This document shows, in pieces, positions 45,349-53,896 of a stretch of 64,000 nucleotides of DNA. The stretch's first letter is position 1. Every line of letters begins with the position of its first letter. The position numbers and the translations under genes were made by a program. The stretch is from Providencia alcalifaciens DSM 30120 (lineage in GTDB: Bacteria; Pseudomonadota; Gammaproteobacteria; Enterobacterales; Enterobacteriaceae): NCBI RefSeq assembly GCF_000173415.1, contig NZ_ABXW01000004.1:1-64000 (forward strand). Reading direction: 5' to 3'. Below the pieces are notes generated by a model, which was not told the DNA's origin, ran no database searches, and worked only from the letters and a program-made list of their open reading frames with translations.

Positions 45349-45358
45349 ATAGAATTTA

Positions 45359-46120
45359 CTATTTTGCTGAAAATTTACGAGCGACCCTTCTTGGTCGATG
45401 GGGGCTAGGCACTTTACGCCTTTTTGCACGTGGTGGTTTGATGGAGGGGCTTCGAGAATCCGTTGCCCCTTTGCTGCTTTGGAGCAGTAATTCACTTTCT
45501 TCTTCACTTTCCACGGGTTCAACGATTAACGGCTGTTGCTGACCTTTCTTTTTCTTCAAGCGCATCAGGGTATTCGCCAAAATAAACCCAATACATAAAG
45601 ATAATAGAATGAACACCCGCATAATATTGGTGGTGTTATCCGCTTGTTGAAGGTCTGTAGTGAGCGATTCGGTATCAATGGTAAGACGTAAATAACCATT
45701 AGGTTCTTTAGCGCCTTGGACTGGGATCACTAATTGGTAGTGAAAATTCTGTAGTCCCGTGTTGCCTTCAAGGGAAAGTCGTTCTTTGACGGTGGTGCTT
45801 TCTCCAACTTGTGTGACTAACGTCCCTGCCGCAGTATATAAACTGGCATCCAAAATATATTGGTCTTTCGCGAGATGATTTAAATTGGCATTAATTCGCT
45901 CTAAATTAAAATCTTTGCTGCCGGGAACCATATAATCAGATAAGCTGAAAGCCACTTGCTCAGCGAGTACTTGAGTTAATTGCTTAAGTTGTTCTAACCG
46001 GCTTTGGCTTTGGCTATAACCTAAATATGAAACCCCATGCATTAAGAAGGTGATTAATGCAATACAAACAATGACAATAACGGTTTTGTGCAGTCTAAAA
46101 GGGAGTTTCATAGAAATCAT
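45359..46120 (-). CDS. ytjB: Inner-membrane protein YtjB (Smp)
   Basis: About 253 aa. N-terminal membrane helix (VIVIVCIALITFLMHGVSYLG), a periplasmic domain of about 130 residues, a second helix (VFILLSLCIGFILANTLM) and a cytoplasmic tail that is basic and proline-rich. The N-terminus (KLPFRLHKTVIV) and the SLYTAAGTLVTQVGES and GYLRLTIDTESL segments match E. coli YtjB/Smp, whose function is unknown. It is divergent from serB, as in E. coli, which fixes the right edge of the inserted block. ATG 46120 is preferred over the frame end at 46159. Confidence 0.88.
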   Translation of the reverse strand: MISMKLPFRLHKTVIVIVCIALITFLMHGVSYLGYSQSQSRLEQLKQLTQVLAEQVAFSLSDYMVPGSKDFNLERINANLNHLAKDQYILDASLYTAAGTLVTQVGESTTVKERLSLEGNTGLQNFHYQLVIPVQGAKEPNGYLRLTIDTESLTTDLQQADNTTNIMRVFILLSLCIGFILANTLMRLKKKKGQQQPLIVEPVESEEESELLLQSSKGATDSRSPSIKPPRAKRRKVPSPHRPRRVARKFSAK

Positions 46121-46253
46121 CGTGCTCTTTGTCTGTTTTATAGCAATAAGCCAAGTCATGAAGCGTTAACTTGCTGGAAAATTTAAGTATAGTAATTTTA
46201 TACAGGGTATACATTATAAAAAAAAGTTGTGTCCACTACAGGAGCTAATTTTC

Positions 46254-47231
46254 ATGCCAACGAGTTTGACCTATTGTTATCTGCCTGATGAAATTCAAAA
46301 ATGGCCGGGTTTACCACTGTCATTAAGTGGTGAAGAAGTGATGCCATTAGATTATCGTGCAGGGGACACTGGGTGGCTGTTATATGGTCGCGGTTTAGAT
46401 AAAGCGCGAATTAGTGATTTCCAACAGCGTTTAGGGATTGCGATAGTGATCGTTTCCTCTTGGCGCATCGATGATTACCAAGTTGTACGCATTGCCGGTA
46501 GCATCACGCCGCGGATCAAAAAATTGGCAGATGAAAGCCAGCTTGATGTTGTGCCATTAGGGAAAATTCCGCGTCTACGTTCCCCTGGGATCTTACTCAT
46601 GGACATGGACTCAACTGCGATTCAAATCGAATGTATCGATGAAATTGCCCGTCTTGCCGGTGTTGGCGATCAAGTTGCAGATGTGACCGAGCGCGCCATG
46701 CAAGGGGAGCTCGATTTCACCGAAAGTCTGCGGGCTCGTGTGGCACTGCTAGAAGGTGCCGATGCAGCCATTCTTGACCAAGTCCTCGAAACTTTACCGC
46801 TAATGCCGGGTCTCACTAGCTTAGTGCGCAAGTTGCAAGCGATGGACTGGCATATTGCAATTGCCTCTGGTGGATTTACTTTCTTTGCCGATAACCTGCG
46901 TCAGCGATTAAAGCTAGTTGCTGCGGTTGCCAACCAACTCGAAGTCAAAAATGGCAAACTGACAGGTAAAGTGAAAGGGGCGATTGTTGATGCAAAATAT
47001 AAAGCGCAAACCCTCGTCAAATTAGCGGAAAAGCTAAACATTCCTATAGAACAAACAGTTGCTATCGGCGATGGTGCAAACGACCTGAAAATGCTCAGAA
47101 AAGCAGGGTTAGGCATTGCATATCATGCGAAGCCAAAAGTCTATGCAAGGGCAAAGGTTGGGATCAAGCATGCGGATCTGATGGGTGTCCTGTGCGTCCT
47201 CAGTGGGGGGCTCAAGCACGAAGAGCGCTAA
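46254..47231 (+). CDS. serB: Phosphoserine phosphatase
   Basis: Last step of serine synthesis: O-phosphoserine to serine, HAD superfamily, Mg2+-dependent. 325 aa, E. coli 322. An N-terminal regulatory/ACT-like domain (about 1-105) precedes the catalytic HAD motifs: motif I LLMDMDSTAIQIECIDEIA, motif II IASGGFTFFAD, and motif III/IV AIGDGANDLKMLRKAGLGIAYHAKP. ATG 46254 has CAGGAG upstream; the frame start at 46227 lies before the ribosome site and is rejected. Confidence 0.97.
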   Translation: MPTSLTYCYLPDEIQKWPGLPLSLSGEEVMPLDYRAGDTGWLLYGRGLDKARISDFQQRLGIAIVIVSSWRIDDYQVVRIAGSITPRIKKLADESQLDVVPLGKIPRLRSPGILLMDMDSTAIQIECIDEIARLAGVGDQVADVTERAMQGELDFTESLRARVALLEGADAAILDQVLETLPLMPGLTSLVRKLQAMDWHIAIASGGFTFFADNLRQRLKLVAAVANQLEVKNGKLTGKVKGAIVDAKYKAQTLVKLAEKLNIPIEQTVAIGDGANDLKMLRKAGLGIAYHAKPKVYARAKVGIKHADLMGVLCVLSGGLKHEER

Positions 47232-47232
47232 T

Positions 47233-47355
47233 TTTCGTCATATTTCACGCTACGACGTTGTTGGCTGCTTTCGGCTACTCGGGTCACATACTTGTGTATG
47301 CTCCCCGAGATATCCTCACTTGCCGCCTAGTCGTAGCGCGAACTATTTAGAAAAT
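47233..47355. repeat. Palindromic intergenic repeat, copy 1 (YPAL-like)
   Basis: 123-bp element bounded by TTTCGTCATATTTC and GAACTATTTAGAAAAT. Outer stem CGCTACGAC / GTCGTAGCG (47248-47256 with 47330-47338); inner stem CTCGGG / CCCGAG (47278-47283 with 47304-47309) over CACATACTTGTGTATG. Similar GTTGGCTGC ... TTGCCGCC palindromes are dispersed in Yersinia, Serratia and Morganellaceae genomes; I recall them as YPAL-type, a name I hold tentatively. Confidence 0.8.
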
Positions 47356-47363
47356 GGGTGGAA

Positions 47364-47487
47364 TTTCGTCATATTTCGGGTTGTAGGGGTGTTGGCTGCT
47401 TTCGGCTATCCTAGTCACATACTTGTGTATGCTCTTAGGAATACCCTCAATTGCCGCCTACCAACAACGCCGAACTATTTAGAAAAT
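47364..47487. repeat. Palindromic intergenic repeat, copy 2 (YPAL-like)
   Basis: Direct tandem copy of the preceding element with the same ends and loop core. Its stems differ in sequence but keep pairing: outer GTTGT-A-GG / CC-A-ACAAC (47380-47387 with 47461-47468), inner TCCTA / TAGGA (47409-47413 with 47436-47440). Confidence 0.8.
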
Positions 47488-47586
47488 TTGTGGAAGATAT
47501 AAACCAACGAATTTAAGAAAAAGAAAGTCAAAGATATAGATAATTAACGAGTTTGGTGTTTTTTATTGGGTGATTAAGGAGTGGCT

Positions 47587-48969
47587 GTGGCGAAAGGTGC
47601 AAAAAGAGCATTTGTGTGTAATGAGTGTGGGGCGGATTATCCGCGCTGGCAAGGGCAATGTAGTGCCTGTAATGCATGGAATACCATTACGGAAGTGCGC
47701 TTGGCATCGACGGCAGCGGCTCGTACCGATAGGCTGACGGGCTATGCCGGCAATGCTGCAGGCGTGAGTAAGGTCCAAAAACTGTCGGAGATTAGCCTTG
47801 AAGAATTACCGCGCTTTACCACCGGTTTTAAAGAGTTTGACCGAGTGCTGGGTGGCGGGGTTGTACCGGGTAGCGCCATCCTCATTGGGGGGAACCCAGG
47901 TGCAGGTAAAAGTACTTTGCTGCTGCAAACCATGTGTTTGCTATCACGAGACATGAAAACCCTCTATGTCACAGGGGAGGAATCATTGCAGCAAGTGGCA
48001 ATGCGTGCCCATCGATTAGGGTTACCCACCGATACACTCAATATGTTGTCAGAAACTAGCATTGAACAAATCTGCCTGACAGCGGAACAAGAACAGCCCA
48101 AGTTGATGGTGATCGATTCTATCCAAGTTATGCACATGGCAGACATTCAATCCTCACCGGGTAGTGTGGCGCAAGTTCGTGAAACCGCCGCCTATTTAAC
48201 GCGCTTCGCCAAAACTCGCGGTGTGGCGATTATTATGGTGGGTCACGTTACAAAAGATGGTTCACTCGCGGGACCTAAAGTGCTTGAGCACTGTATTGAC
48301 TGTTCCATCATGCTCGATGGTGATGCAGATAACCGTTTTCGTACCTTACGTAGCCACAAAAACCGCTTTGGGGCGGTGAATGAGCTTGGGGTATTTGCTA
48401 TGACCGAACAGGGTCTAAAAGAGGTGAGTAACCCATCGGCAATTTTCTTAAGTCGTGGAGATGAAATCACATCGGGAAGCTCCGTGATGGTGGTATGGGA
48501 AGGAACTCGCCCACTGTTGGTGGAGATTCAAGCACTGGTTGATCACTCCATGATGTCCAATCCACGCCGTGTTGCGGTTGGTTTAGAACAGAACCGTTTA
48601 GCTATTTTGCTGGCGGTACTGCATCGCCATGGCGGATTGCAAATGTCTGACCAAGATGTATTTGTTAACGTAGTGGGTGGTGTTAAAGTCACCGAAACCA
48701 GTGCCGACCTCGCGCTGCTATTATCGTTGGTTTCAAGTTTTCGTGATCGCCCATTACCCCGTGATCTCGTCGTATTCGGCGAAGTGGGGCTGGCAGGCGA
48801 AATTCGCCCTGTACCGAGTGGGCAAGAACGTATCTCTGAAGCGGCAAAACATGGCTTCAAACGCGCCATTGTTCCTCATGCGAATATGCCGAAAAAGTTA
48901 CCTGCCGATATGAAAGTGTATGGTGTGAAGAAATTAGCGGATGCGTTAAGCGTCATGGATGAGTTTTGA
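47587..48969 (+). CDS. radA: DNA repair protein RadA
   Basis: RecA-like ATPase that promotes branch migration in recombinational repair. 460 aa. N-terminal C4 zinc finger (CNECGADYPRWQGQCSAC), Walker A IGGNPGAGKSTLLLQT, the RadA-specific KNRFG motif (SHKNRFGAVNELG), and a C-terminal Lon-like domain (VFVNVVGGVKVTETSADLAL). The start is GTG 47587: AAGGAG ends five bases earlier, whereas the GTG at 47581 overlaps that ribosome site. Downstream of serB, as in E. coli, but separated by 355 bp of palindromic repeats. Confidence 0.96.
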   Translation: MAKGAKRAFVCNECGADYPRWQGQCSACNAWNTITEVRLASTAAARTDRLTGYAGNAAGVSKVQKLSEISLEELPRFTTGFKEFDRVLGGGVVPGSAILIGGNPGAGKSTLLLQTMCLLSRDMKTLYVTGEESLQQVAMRAHRLGLPTDTLNMLSETSIEQICLTAEQEQPKLMVIDSIQVMHMADIQSSPGSVAQVRETAAYLTRFAKTRGVAIIMVGHVTKDGSLAGPKVLEHCIDCSIMLDGDADNRFRTLRSHKNRFGAVNELGVFAMTEQGLKEVSNPSAIFLSRGDEITSGSSVMVVWEGTRPLLVEIQALVDHSMMSNPRRVAVGLEQNRLAILLAVLHRHGGLQMSDQDVFVNVVGGVKVTETSADLALLLSLVSSFRDRPLPRDLVVFGEVGLAGEIRPVPSGQERISEAAKHGFKRAIVPHANMPKKLPADMKVYGVKKLADALSVMDEF

Positions 48970-49046
48970 ATCATTTAGATAATGATGAGATAGCGAGAGA
49001 AAAGGTTCCCTGCTAAAAGGGACTTAAAAGCGAAAGGATAAATAAT

Positions 49047-50291
49047 ATGGCTGAATTTGAGTATCTAAAGAGTGCCATCAAAAATGCTGGTTACACATTA
49101 CAGCAAGTCGCGGATGCAACAGAGATGACCAAGGGCTATCTCAGCCAGTTAATTAATGACAAAATTAAAAGCCCTAGTGCACAAAAAATCGCGGCGCTCC
49201 ATCGTTTTTTAGGGTTGGAATATCCTATCCAGTCAAAAACTATCGGTGTTGTCTTCGGTAAATTTTACCCTCTGCATACTGGGCATATCTACCTTATTCA
49301 GCGCGCATGTAGCCAAGTGGATGAACTGCACGTTATCCTCTGTCATGATGAGCCTCGGGATAAAGACCTGTTCGTGAACAGTTCCATGTCACAACAGCCA
49401 ACGGTGAGCGATCGTCTGCGCTGGTTGCTGCAAACCTTTAAGTATCAGAAAAATATTCATATTCATTCATTTGATGAGCAAGGGATCGAACCCTATCCTC
49501 ACGGTTGGGAAGTGTGGAGTGAAGGCATGAAAGGCTTCATGAAAAAGCATAACATCAACCCTAGCTTTATCTATTCCGGTGAGCCTCACGATGTGCACCG
49601 CTATAAGAAACACCTTGGGATCGAAACCATTCTTATCGATCCTGAGCGCACGTTTATGAATATTAGTGGCAACCAAATTCGCCAAGCACCTTTTCGCTAT
49701 TGGGAATATATTCCAACGGAAGTTAAGCCATTCTTTGTGCGCAAAGTGGCAATCTTAGGCGGTGAATCAAGTGGGAAGTCGACGCTTGTTAATAAGCTAG
49801 CGAATATCTTCAATACCACCAGTGCGTGGGAATATGGGCGCGATTATGTGTTTAGCCACCTGGGTGGCGATGAAATGGCGTTACAATATTCAGACTACGA
49901 TAAGATTGCACTAGGACACGCTCAATATATTGATTTTGCAGTGAAATATGCAAACAAAGTGGCATTTATTGATACTGATTTTGTTACCACGCAGGCATTT
50001 TGCTTACGTTATGAAGGTAAAGAGCATCCTTTCGTGCAGGCGTTGATTGATGAGTATCGTTTCGATCTGGTGATTGTACTTGAGAACAATACACCTTGGG
50101 TGGCTGATGGGCTGAGAAGTTTAGGCAGCGATAAAGACCGCATGGAGTTTCAGACGCTGTTGATTGAAATGCTGAAGAAAAATAGCATTGAATTTATGCA
50201 TGTTGAGTCATCAGACTACGATTCGCGTTTTTTAGAGTGTGTTTCTTTAGTTCAGCAATTATTGATGCTGGACGACTCAATTTCTGCATAA
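49047..50291 (+). CDS. nadR: NadR: NAD repressor, NMN adenylyltransferase and ribosylnicotinamide kinase
   Basis: Trifunctional NAD-biosynthesis regulator, 414 aa. Residues 1-60 are a helix-turn-helix (YTLQQVADATEMTKGYLSQLIND). The nucleotidyltransferase domain starts GVVFGKFYPLHTGHIYLIQRA, with the TxGH motif, and has ISGNQIRQAP. The kinase domain has P-loop AILGGESSGKSTLVNKLA and IDTDFVTTQAFC. Cytosolic, partly membrane-associated in enterobacteria with PnuC. Order radA-nadR-ettA as in E. coli. Confidence 0.96.
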   Translation: MAEFEYLKSAIKNAGYTLQQVADATEMTKGYLSQLINDKIKSPSAQKIAALHRFLGLEYPIQSKTIGVVFGKFYPLHTGHIYLIQRACSQVDELHVILCHDEPRDKDLFVNSSMSQQPTVSDRLRWLLQTFKYQKNIHIHSFDEQGIEPYPHGWEVWSEGMKGFMKKHNINPSFIYSGEPHDVHRYKKHLGIETILIDPERTFMNISGNQIRQAPFRYWEYIPTEVKPFFVRKVAILGGESSGKSTLVNKLANIFNTTSAWEYGRDYVFSHLGGDEMALQYSDYDKIALGHAQYIDFAVKYANKVAFIDTDFVTTQAFCLRYEGKEHPFVQALIDEYRFDLVIVLENNTPWVADGLRSLGSDKDRMEFQTLLIEMLKKNSIEFMHVESSDYDSRFLECVSLVQQLLMLDDSISA

Positions 50292-50317
50292 AAAATGGCA
50301 CCCTAGGGTGCCATTTT
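50292..50317. terminator. Bidirectional terminator nadR / ettA
   Basis: A perfect 26-bp palindrome, AAAATGGCACCC then TAGGGTGCCATTTT, right after the nadR stop; T and A ends serve both converging genes. Confidence 0.93.
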
Positions 50318-50334
50318 AATATCGTCCAATCCGA

Positions 50335-52002
50335 CTATTTGGTCATCTTTTTGTACTTGATGCGGTGTGGTTGCAGCGCATCCGCACCTAAAGTGCGTTT
50401 CTTATAATCTTCGTATTCAGAGAAGTTACCTTCGAAGAAGGTAATGTTACCTTCATCTTGATAATCAATGATGTGCGTTGCGATACGGTCAAGGAACCAA
50501 CGGTCATGGGAGATGACCATTGCACAGCCAGGGAATTCTAACAGGGCGTTTTCCAGTGCACGTAAGGTTTCAACGTCGAGGTCGTTAGTTGGTTCATCGA
50601 GCAGCAGAACGTTGCCGCCAACTTGCAGCAGTTTTGCTAGGTGTAAACGACCACGCTCACCACCAGACAGCTCACCCACACGTTTACCTTGGTCAACGCC
50701 TTTAAAGTTAAAGCGACCTACGTAGGCACGGCTTGGGATCTCAAAGTTACCGATACGCATGATGTCTTGACCGTTAGAGATTTCTTCCCATACGGTTTTG
50801 CTGTCATCCATCGCATCACGGAACTGATCAACAGAGGCAATCTTCACGGTATCACCTAAGGTGATTGAGCCTGAATCTGGCTGCTCTTGACCGGAGATCA
50901 TACGGAACAGTGTGGATTTACCCGCACCGTTTGGACCGATGATCCCCACGATAGCACCCTTCGGAATAGAGAAATTCAGATTATCGATCAGTACGCGATC
51001 ACCATAAGACTTGCTCAGGTTTTCCACTTCGATAACTTTGTCACCTAAACGTGGTCCAGGTGGGATAAACAGTTCGCTGGTTTCGTTACGTTTTTGATAT
51101 TCCACGCTATTAAGCTCTTCAAAGCGAGCCAGACGTGCTTTACCTTTCGATTGACGACCTTTCGGGTTTTGACGGATCCACTCAAGTTCTTTCTCGATAG
51201 ACTTACGACGAGCCGCTTCAGTTGACGCTTCTTGCGCCAGACGCTCATCTTTTTGTTCCAACCAAGAAGAGTAGTTACCTTCCCATGGAATACCTTCACC
51301 ACGGTCAAGTTCAAGGATCCAGCCAGCGACGTTATCGAGGAAGTAACGGTCATGGGTGATCGCCACAACGGTGCCTTCGTAGTCGTGCAGGAAGCGCTCT
51401 AACCAAGCAACGGATTCAGCATCCAAGTGGTTGGTTGGTTCGTCGAGCAGCAGCATGTCTGGTTTTTCCAGCAGCAGGCGGCAGATAGCCACACGGCGGC
51501 GTTCACCCCCAGAGAGGTTTCCGATAATCGCATCCCAAGCTGGCAGGCGCAGTGCATCAGCAGCACGTTCCAGTTGGTTATCTAAATTATGGCCATCTTG
51601 TGCGGCAATAATCGCTTCTAGCTCGCCTTGGATTTTCGCCAGCTTGTCAAAGTCAGCGTCTGGATCGGCGTATTGCGCATACACTTCGTCTAAGCGAGTT
51701 AAGGCGTTCTTAACTTCGCTAACCGCTTCTTCAACGGCTTCACGAACGGTATGTTCCAAATTCAGTTTTGGTTCTTGTGGCAGATAACCGATTTTAATAC
51801 CCGGTTGAGGGCGTGCTTCCCCTTCAATCTCAGTATCAATGCCAGCCATGATGCGCAGTAATGTGGATTTACCTGCACCGTTGAGACCTAAAACACCAAT
51901 TTTCGCCCCAGGGAAGAAGCTCAGAGAGATGTTTTTTAAAATATGACGTTTCGGGGGAACCACTTTTCCCACTCGATACATACTGTAAACGTATTGAGCC
52001 AA
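50335..52002 (-). CDS. ettA: Energy-dependent translational throttle protein EttA (ABC-F)
   Basis: Soluble ABC-F ATPase that binds the ribosomal E site and gates the first elongation step according to ATP/ADP ratio. 555 aa, as in E. coli. Two ABC domains: Walker A GLNGAGKSTLLRIMAG and GPNGAGKSTLFRMISG; signatures LSGGERRRVAICRLLL and LSGGERGRLHLAKLL; Walker B LLLDEPTNHLD and LLLDEPTNDLD. The toe/arm insertion and the long charged P-site tip linker (about residues 240-300) are present. No membrane segment. Highly conserved. Confidence 0.97.
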   Translation of the reverse strand: MAQYVYSMYRVGKVVPPKRHILKNISLSFFPGAKIGVLGLNGAGKSTLLRIMAGIDTEIEGEARPQPGIKIGYLPQEPKLNLEHTVREAVEEAVSEVKNALTRLDEVYAQYADPDADFDKLAKIQGELEAIIAAQDGHNLDNQLERAADALRLPAWDAIIGNLSGGERRRVAICRLLLEKPDMLLLDEPTNHLDAESVAWLERFLHDYEGTVVAITHDRYFLDNVAGWILELDRGEGIPWEGNYSSWLEQKDERLAQEASTEAARRKSIEKELEWIRQNPKGRQSKGKARLARFEELNSVEYQKRNETSELFIPPGPRLGDKVIEVENLSKSYGDRVLIDNLNFSIPKGAIVGIIGPNGAGKSTLFRMISGQEQPDSGSITLGDTVKIASVDQFRDAMDDSKTVWEEISNGQDIMRIGNFEIPSRAYVGRFNFKGVDQGKRVGELSGGERGRLHLAKLLQVGGNVLLLDEPTNDLDVETLRALENALLEFPGCAMVISHDRWFLDRIATHIIDYQDEGNITFFEGNFSEYEDYKKRTLGADALQPHRIKYKKMTK

Positions 52003-52362
52003 TTTATTTACCTTTTGTTTTATAACATAATTTTTAATTGCATCGCTCGGTTATTCACTTTGTAAGAACTCATAAATTCAAGGCGAATAGTGAGATTCCA
52101 AAAGCGAAAGTGTGTAAAACGAGCCACTCAAAAGTAATTGCGTCTAACTGTAATTGTTCCTGCCTTTATGTCAATAACTTCCCATGCAAGTGATGACAAT
52201 TCAGGGGGCTATCACCTCATCATGCAATCAATATTAATTCATTATTGATGTCGATTATTACATATAACAAAAGGCTCGAAATAGGTGTTGAGTAGGGTGG
52301 GGATGATAATTGATGGGATCTGAACTGCAAACGGCTAGACCCCAATATATGAAGTAATGGTA
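52003..52362. other. Intergenic region left of the adhesin remnant
   Basis: 360 bp with no gene I can support. The right part (about 52210-52290) is AT-rich with a small inverted repeat, ATCAAT and ATTGAT near 52228-52250. It may contain further eroded sequence of the adjacent remnant. Confidence 0.4.
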
Positions 52363-52608
52363 TTAAAGATAAGTGAAGTAAACCTCAGACATTTCACATT
52401 CGATACCATTTATAATAGCTGTAGAACGTTCGCCAATAAGGTTGCTATTTTCATCAATAAAATCAACAATGTCGAAATCTGTATTAATTCGCTCAACACC
52501 TAATTCTTGCAACGTATATATTTCACCTGCATGAGATATGCCGTCCATTTGATGATTTACCCATATGCGCAATGAAGCGTAAATTTCATCATTTTTGTTA
52601 AGATATCC
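52363..52608 (-). pseudogene. Remnant of a large RTX/adhesin-type protein (Ca-binding EF-hand-like repeat)
   Basis: An 82-codon open stretch reading GYLNKNDEIYASLRIW, then VNHQMDGISHAGEIYTLQEL and GVERINTDF. This is the D-x-N-x-D-G-I-S-x-A-G-E-L-x-x-L-x-x-L-G-I pattern found in very large bacterial adhesins and toxins, normally repeated or followed by long C-terminal regions. Here it has no good start codon (a TTG at 52572 only) and is preceded in frame by the stop codon of the exported orphan gene. I read it as the surviving tip of a degraded gene. Confidence 0.6.
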
Positions 52609-53370
52609 TTATTTTTTATTGCGAATAAGTAATATTGATTGCATCTTTTCATCTACAATCGACGAGTAAGTTTCTGGATTTTTTGTATCACAATCTAGAA
52701 TGTAACGTGCCTCACCTCCTGTTCTGCCTAAGTATGAAATGTATGGATATTTTAAGTTGGTAAATTTTTTTGCATCTTCAACTGAGGTCAAAAATGCACA
52801 AGGGTTTTCCATGGCATTAATGACTAATTCTCTTTGTTGTAAATTATCAAAAATAAAAGGTGCTATTTTGAAAACAAAACAAGAGGTTGGTGTGTCATTG
52901 ATGCGATAGTCATTACAATTGTTTTTCCGAATTAGAGGATTTAGTTCAGTGATATATTTGACTGTTACTCTCATTGTGGGAGTTATAATTGTATTAGGAT
53001 CATGAACATCAATTTCTACCATCTCACCGTTTTTATTTATGAAATGCTTAGTCTCTAATAAAGTAAATGAATCGGGTTCAACTAACGAGCACCCTCCAAT
53101 TAAGGCCGTATTTATAACTTCATCCTGTCCATTACATAAGTGTTGAGATACTTTGTTGTTTTTATTATTTTTTATTAAGCCAATTGCATAAGCTGCGTAG
53201 ATGTTTTTACCAGTAATGTTTTCTATTAATGCGGATGTAGCGGCATCCTGTACCGCAATAGAAGGGATAAATCCAAACGAATCTCCTTTATGCATCGAGT
53301 ATGCATTTGTAAAGAAAGGAATTAGCACAATACTGAACATTAATACATTAGGCTTACAACTAAAATTCAT
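52609..53370 (-). CDS. Exported orphan protein, Fur-box-preceded
   Basis: About 253 aa, unrecognised. N-terminal Sec signal peptide (hydrophobic core LMFSIVLIPFFTN, cleavage near NAYS). The mature part is AT-rich in codon use and contains several cysteines (LCNGQDE, GGCSLVEP, KNNCNDY, TSCFVF, NPCAFL, LDCDTK), enough for disulfides in the periplasm or outside the cell. No catalytic motif seen. ATG 53370 is favoured because it sits directly before the signal core; a GTG at 53382 would add four residues. A strong Fur box lies 65 bp upstream, implying expression in iron starvation. It lies between ettA and slt, where E. coli has nothing. Confidence 0.7.
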   Translation of the reverse strand: MNFSCKPNVLMFSIVLIPFFTNAYSMHKGDSFGFIPSIAVQDAATSALIENITGKNIYAAYAIGLIKNNKNNKVSQHLCNGQDEVINTALIGGCSLVEPDSFTLLETKHFINKNGEMVEIDVHDPNTIITPTMRVTVKYITELNPLIRKNNCNDYRINDTPTSCFVFKIAPFIFDNLQQRELVINAMENPCAFLTSVEDAKKFTNLKYPYISYLGRTGGEARYILDCDTKNPETYSSIVDEKMQSILLIRNKK

Positions 53371-53434
53371 ATACAAATCCACTCTTAGTTTGTCGAAAAA
53401 ACATAAATAAATATTACATATAACACCTATAAGT

Positions 53435-53453
53435 GAAAATGATTATCATTACA
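53435..53453. promoter_or_regulatory. Fur box of the exported orphan gene
   Basis: The 19 bp centred on AATGATTATCATT match the Fur consensus at 15 of 19 positions by eye, 65 bp from the start of the leftward orphan gene and over 440 bp from slt, so it belongs to the orphan. Confidence 0.8.
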
Positions 53454-53896
53454 AAATTTAATTTTGTTCAATAAAAATGAAAAGATAATAAATAACTCTG
53501 CCTCCCTACTTTAACTGAGATATTTCGACTTTGAATTTTCTAACATGCCAAGCTCAACAAGTTTTAAATATTCACTATCTGAGTTTCTGTCAAACCTGCT
53601 TCTTGAATATGACTTTTGCAATAGTAGGGCAGAAAATCTAATTATAATTATCTTATTTTAGGGGAAGTCGGCAGAGGCCTATACCCGATCGCCCCTAGGC
53701 TGGTCTAGGTTATCCGTGTTGTCAGGGTTAACGAATCGAATAAGTAAAAGATTGTAAACCCAACCATTTCAAGAAATCTCCTCTGTCGCTGGCTGAAAAC
53801 TTTAGGTAGCATTAACATTATTGATGTATCTAATAAATGCTTTATGTATGTTTGAGGTCAATCTCTAACAAGATTTAAGCGATGGAGCGAATAAAT
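53454..53896. other. Intergenic region upstream of slt
   Basis: About 440 bp without a supported gene. It should contain the slt promoter near its right end. A short GC-richer patch around 53670-53720 (CCTAGG-CTGGT-CTAGG symmetry) interrupts AT-rich sequence and could be a remnant. Confidence 0.35.
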
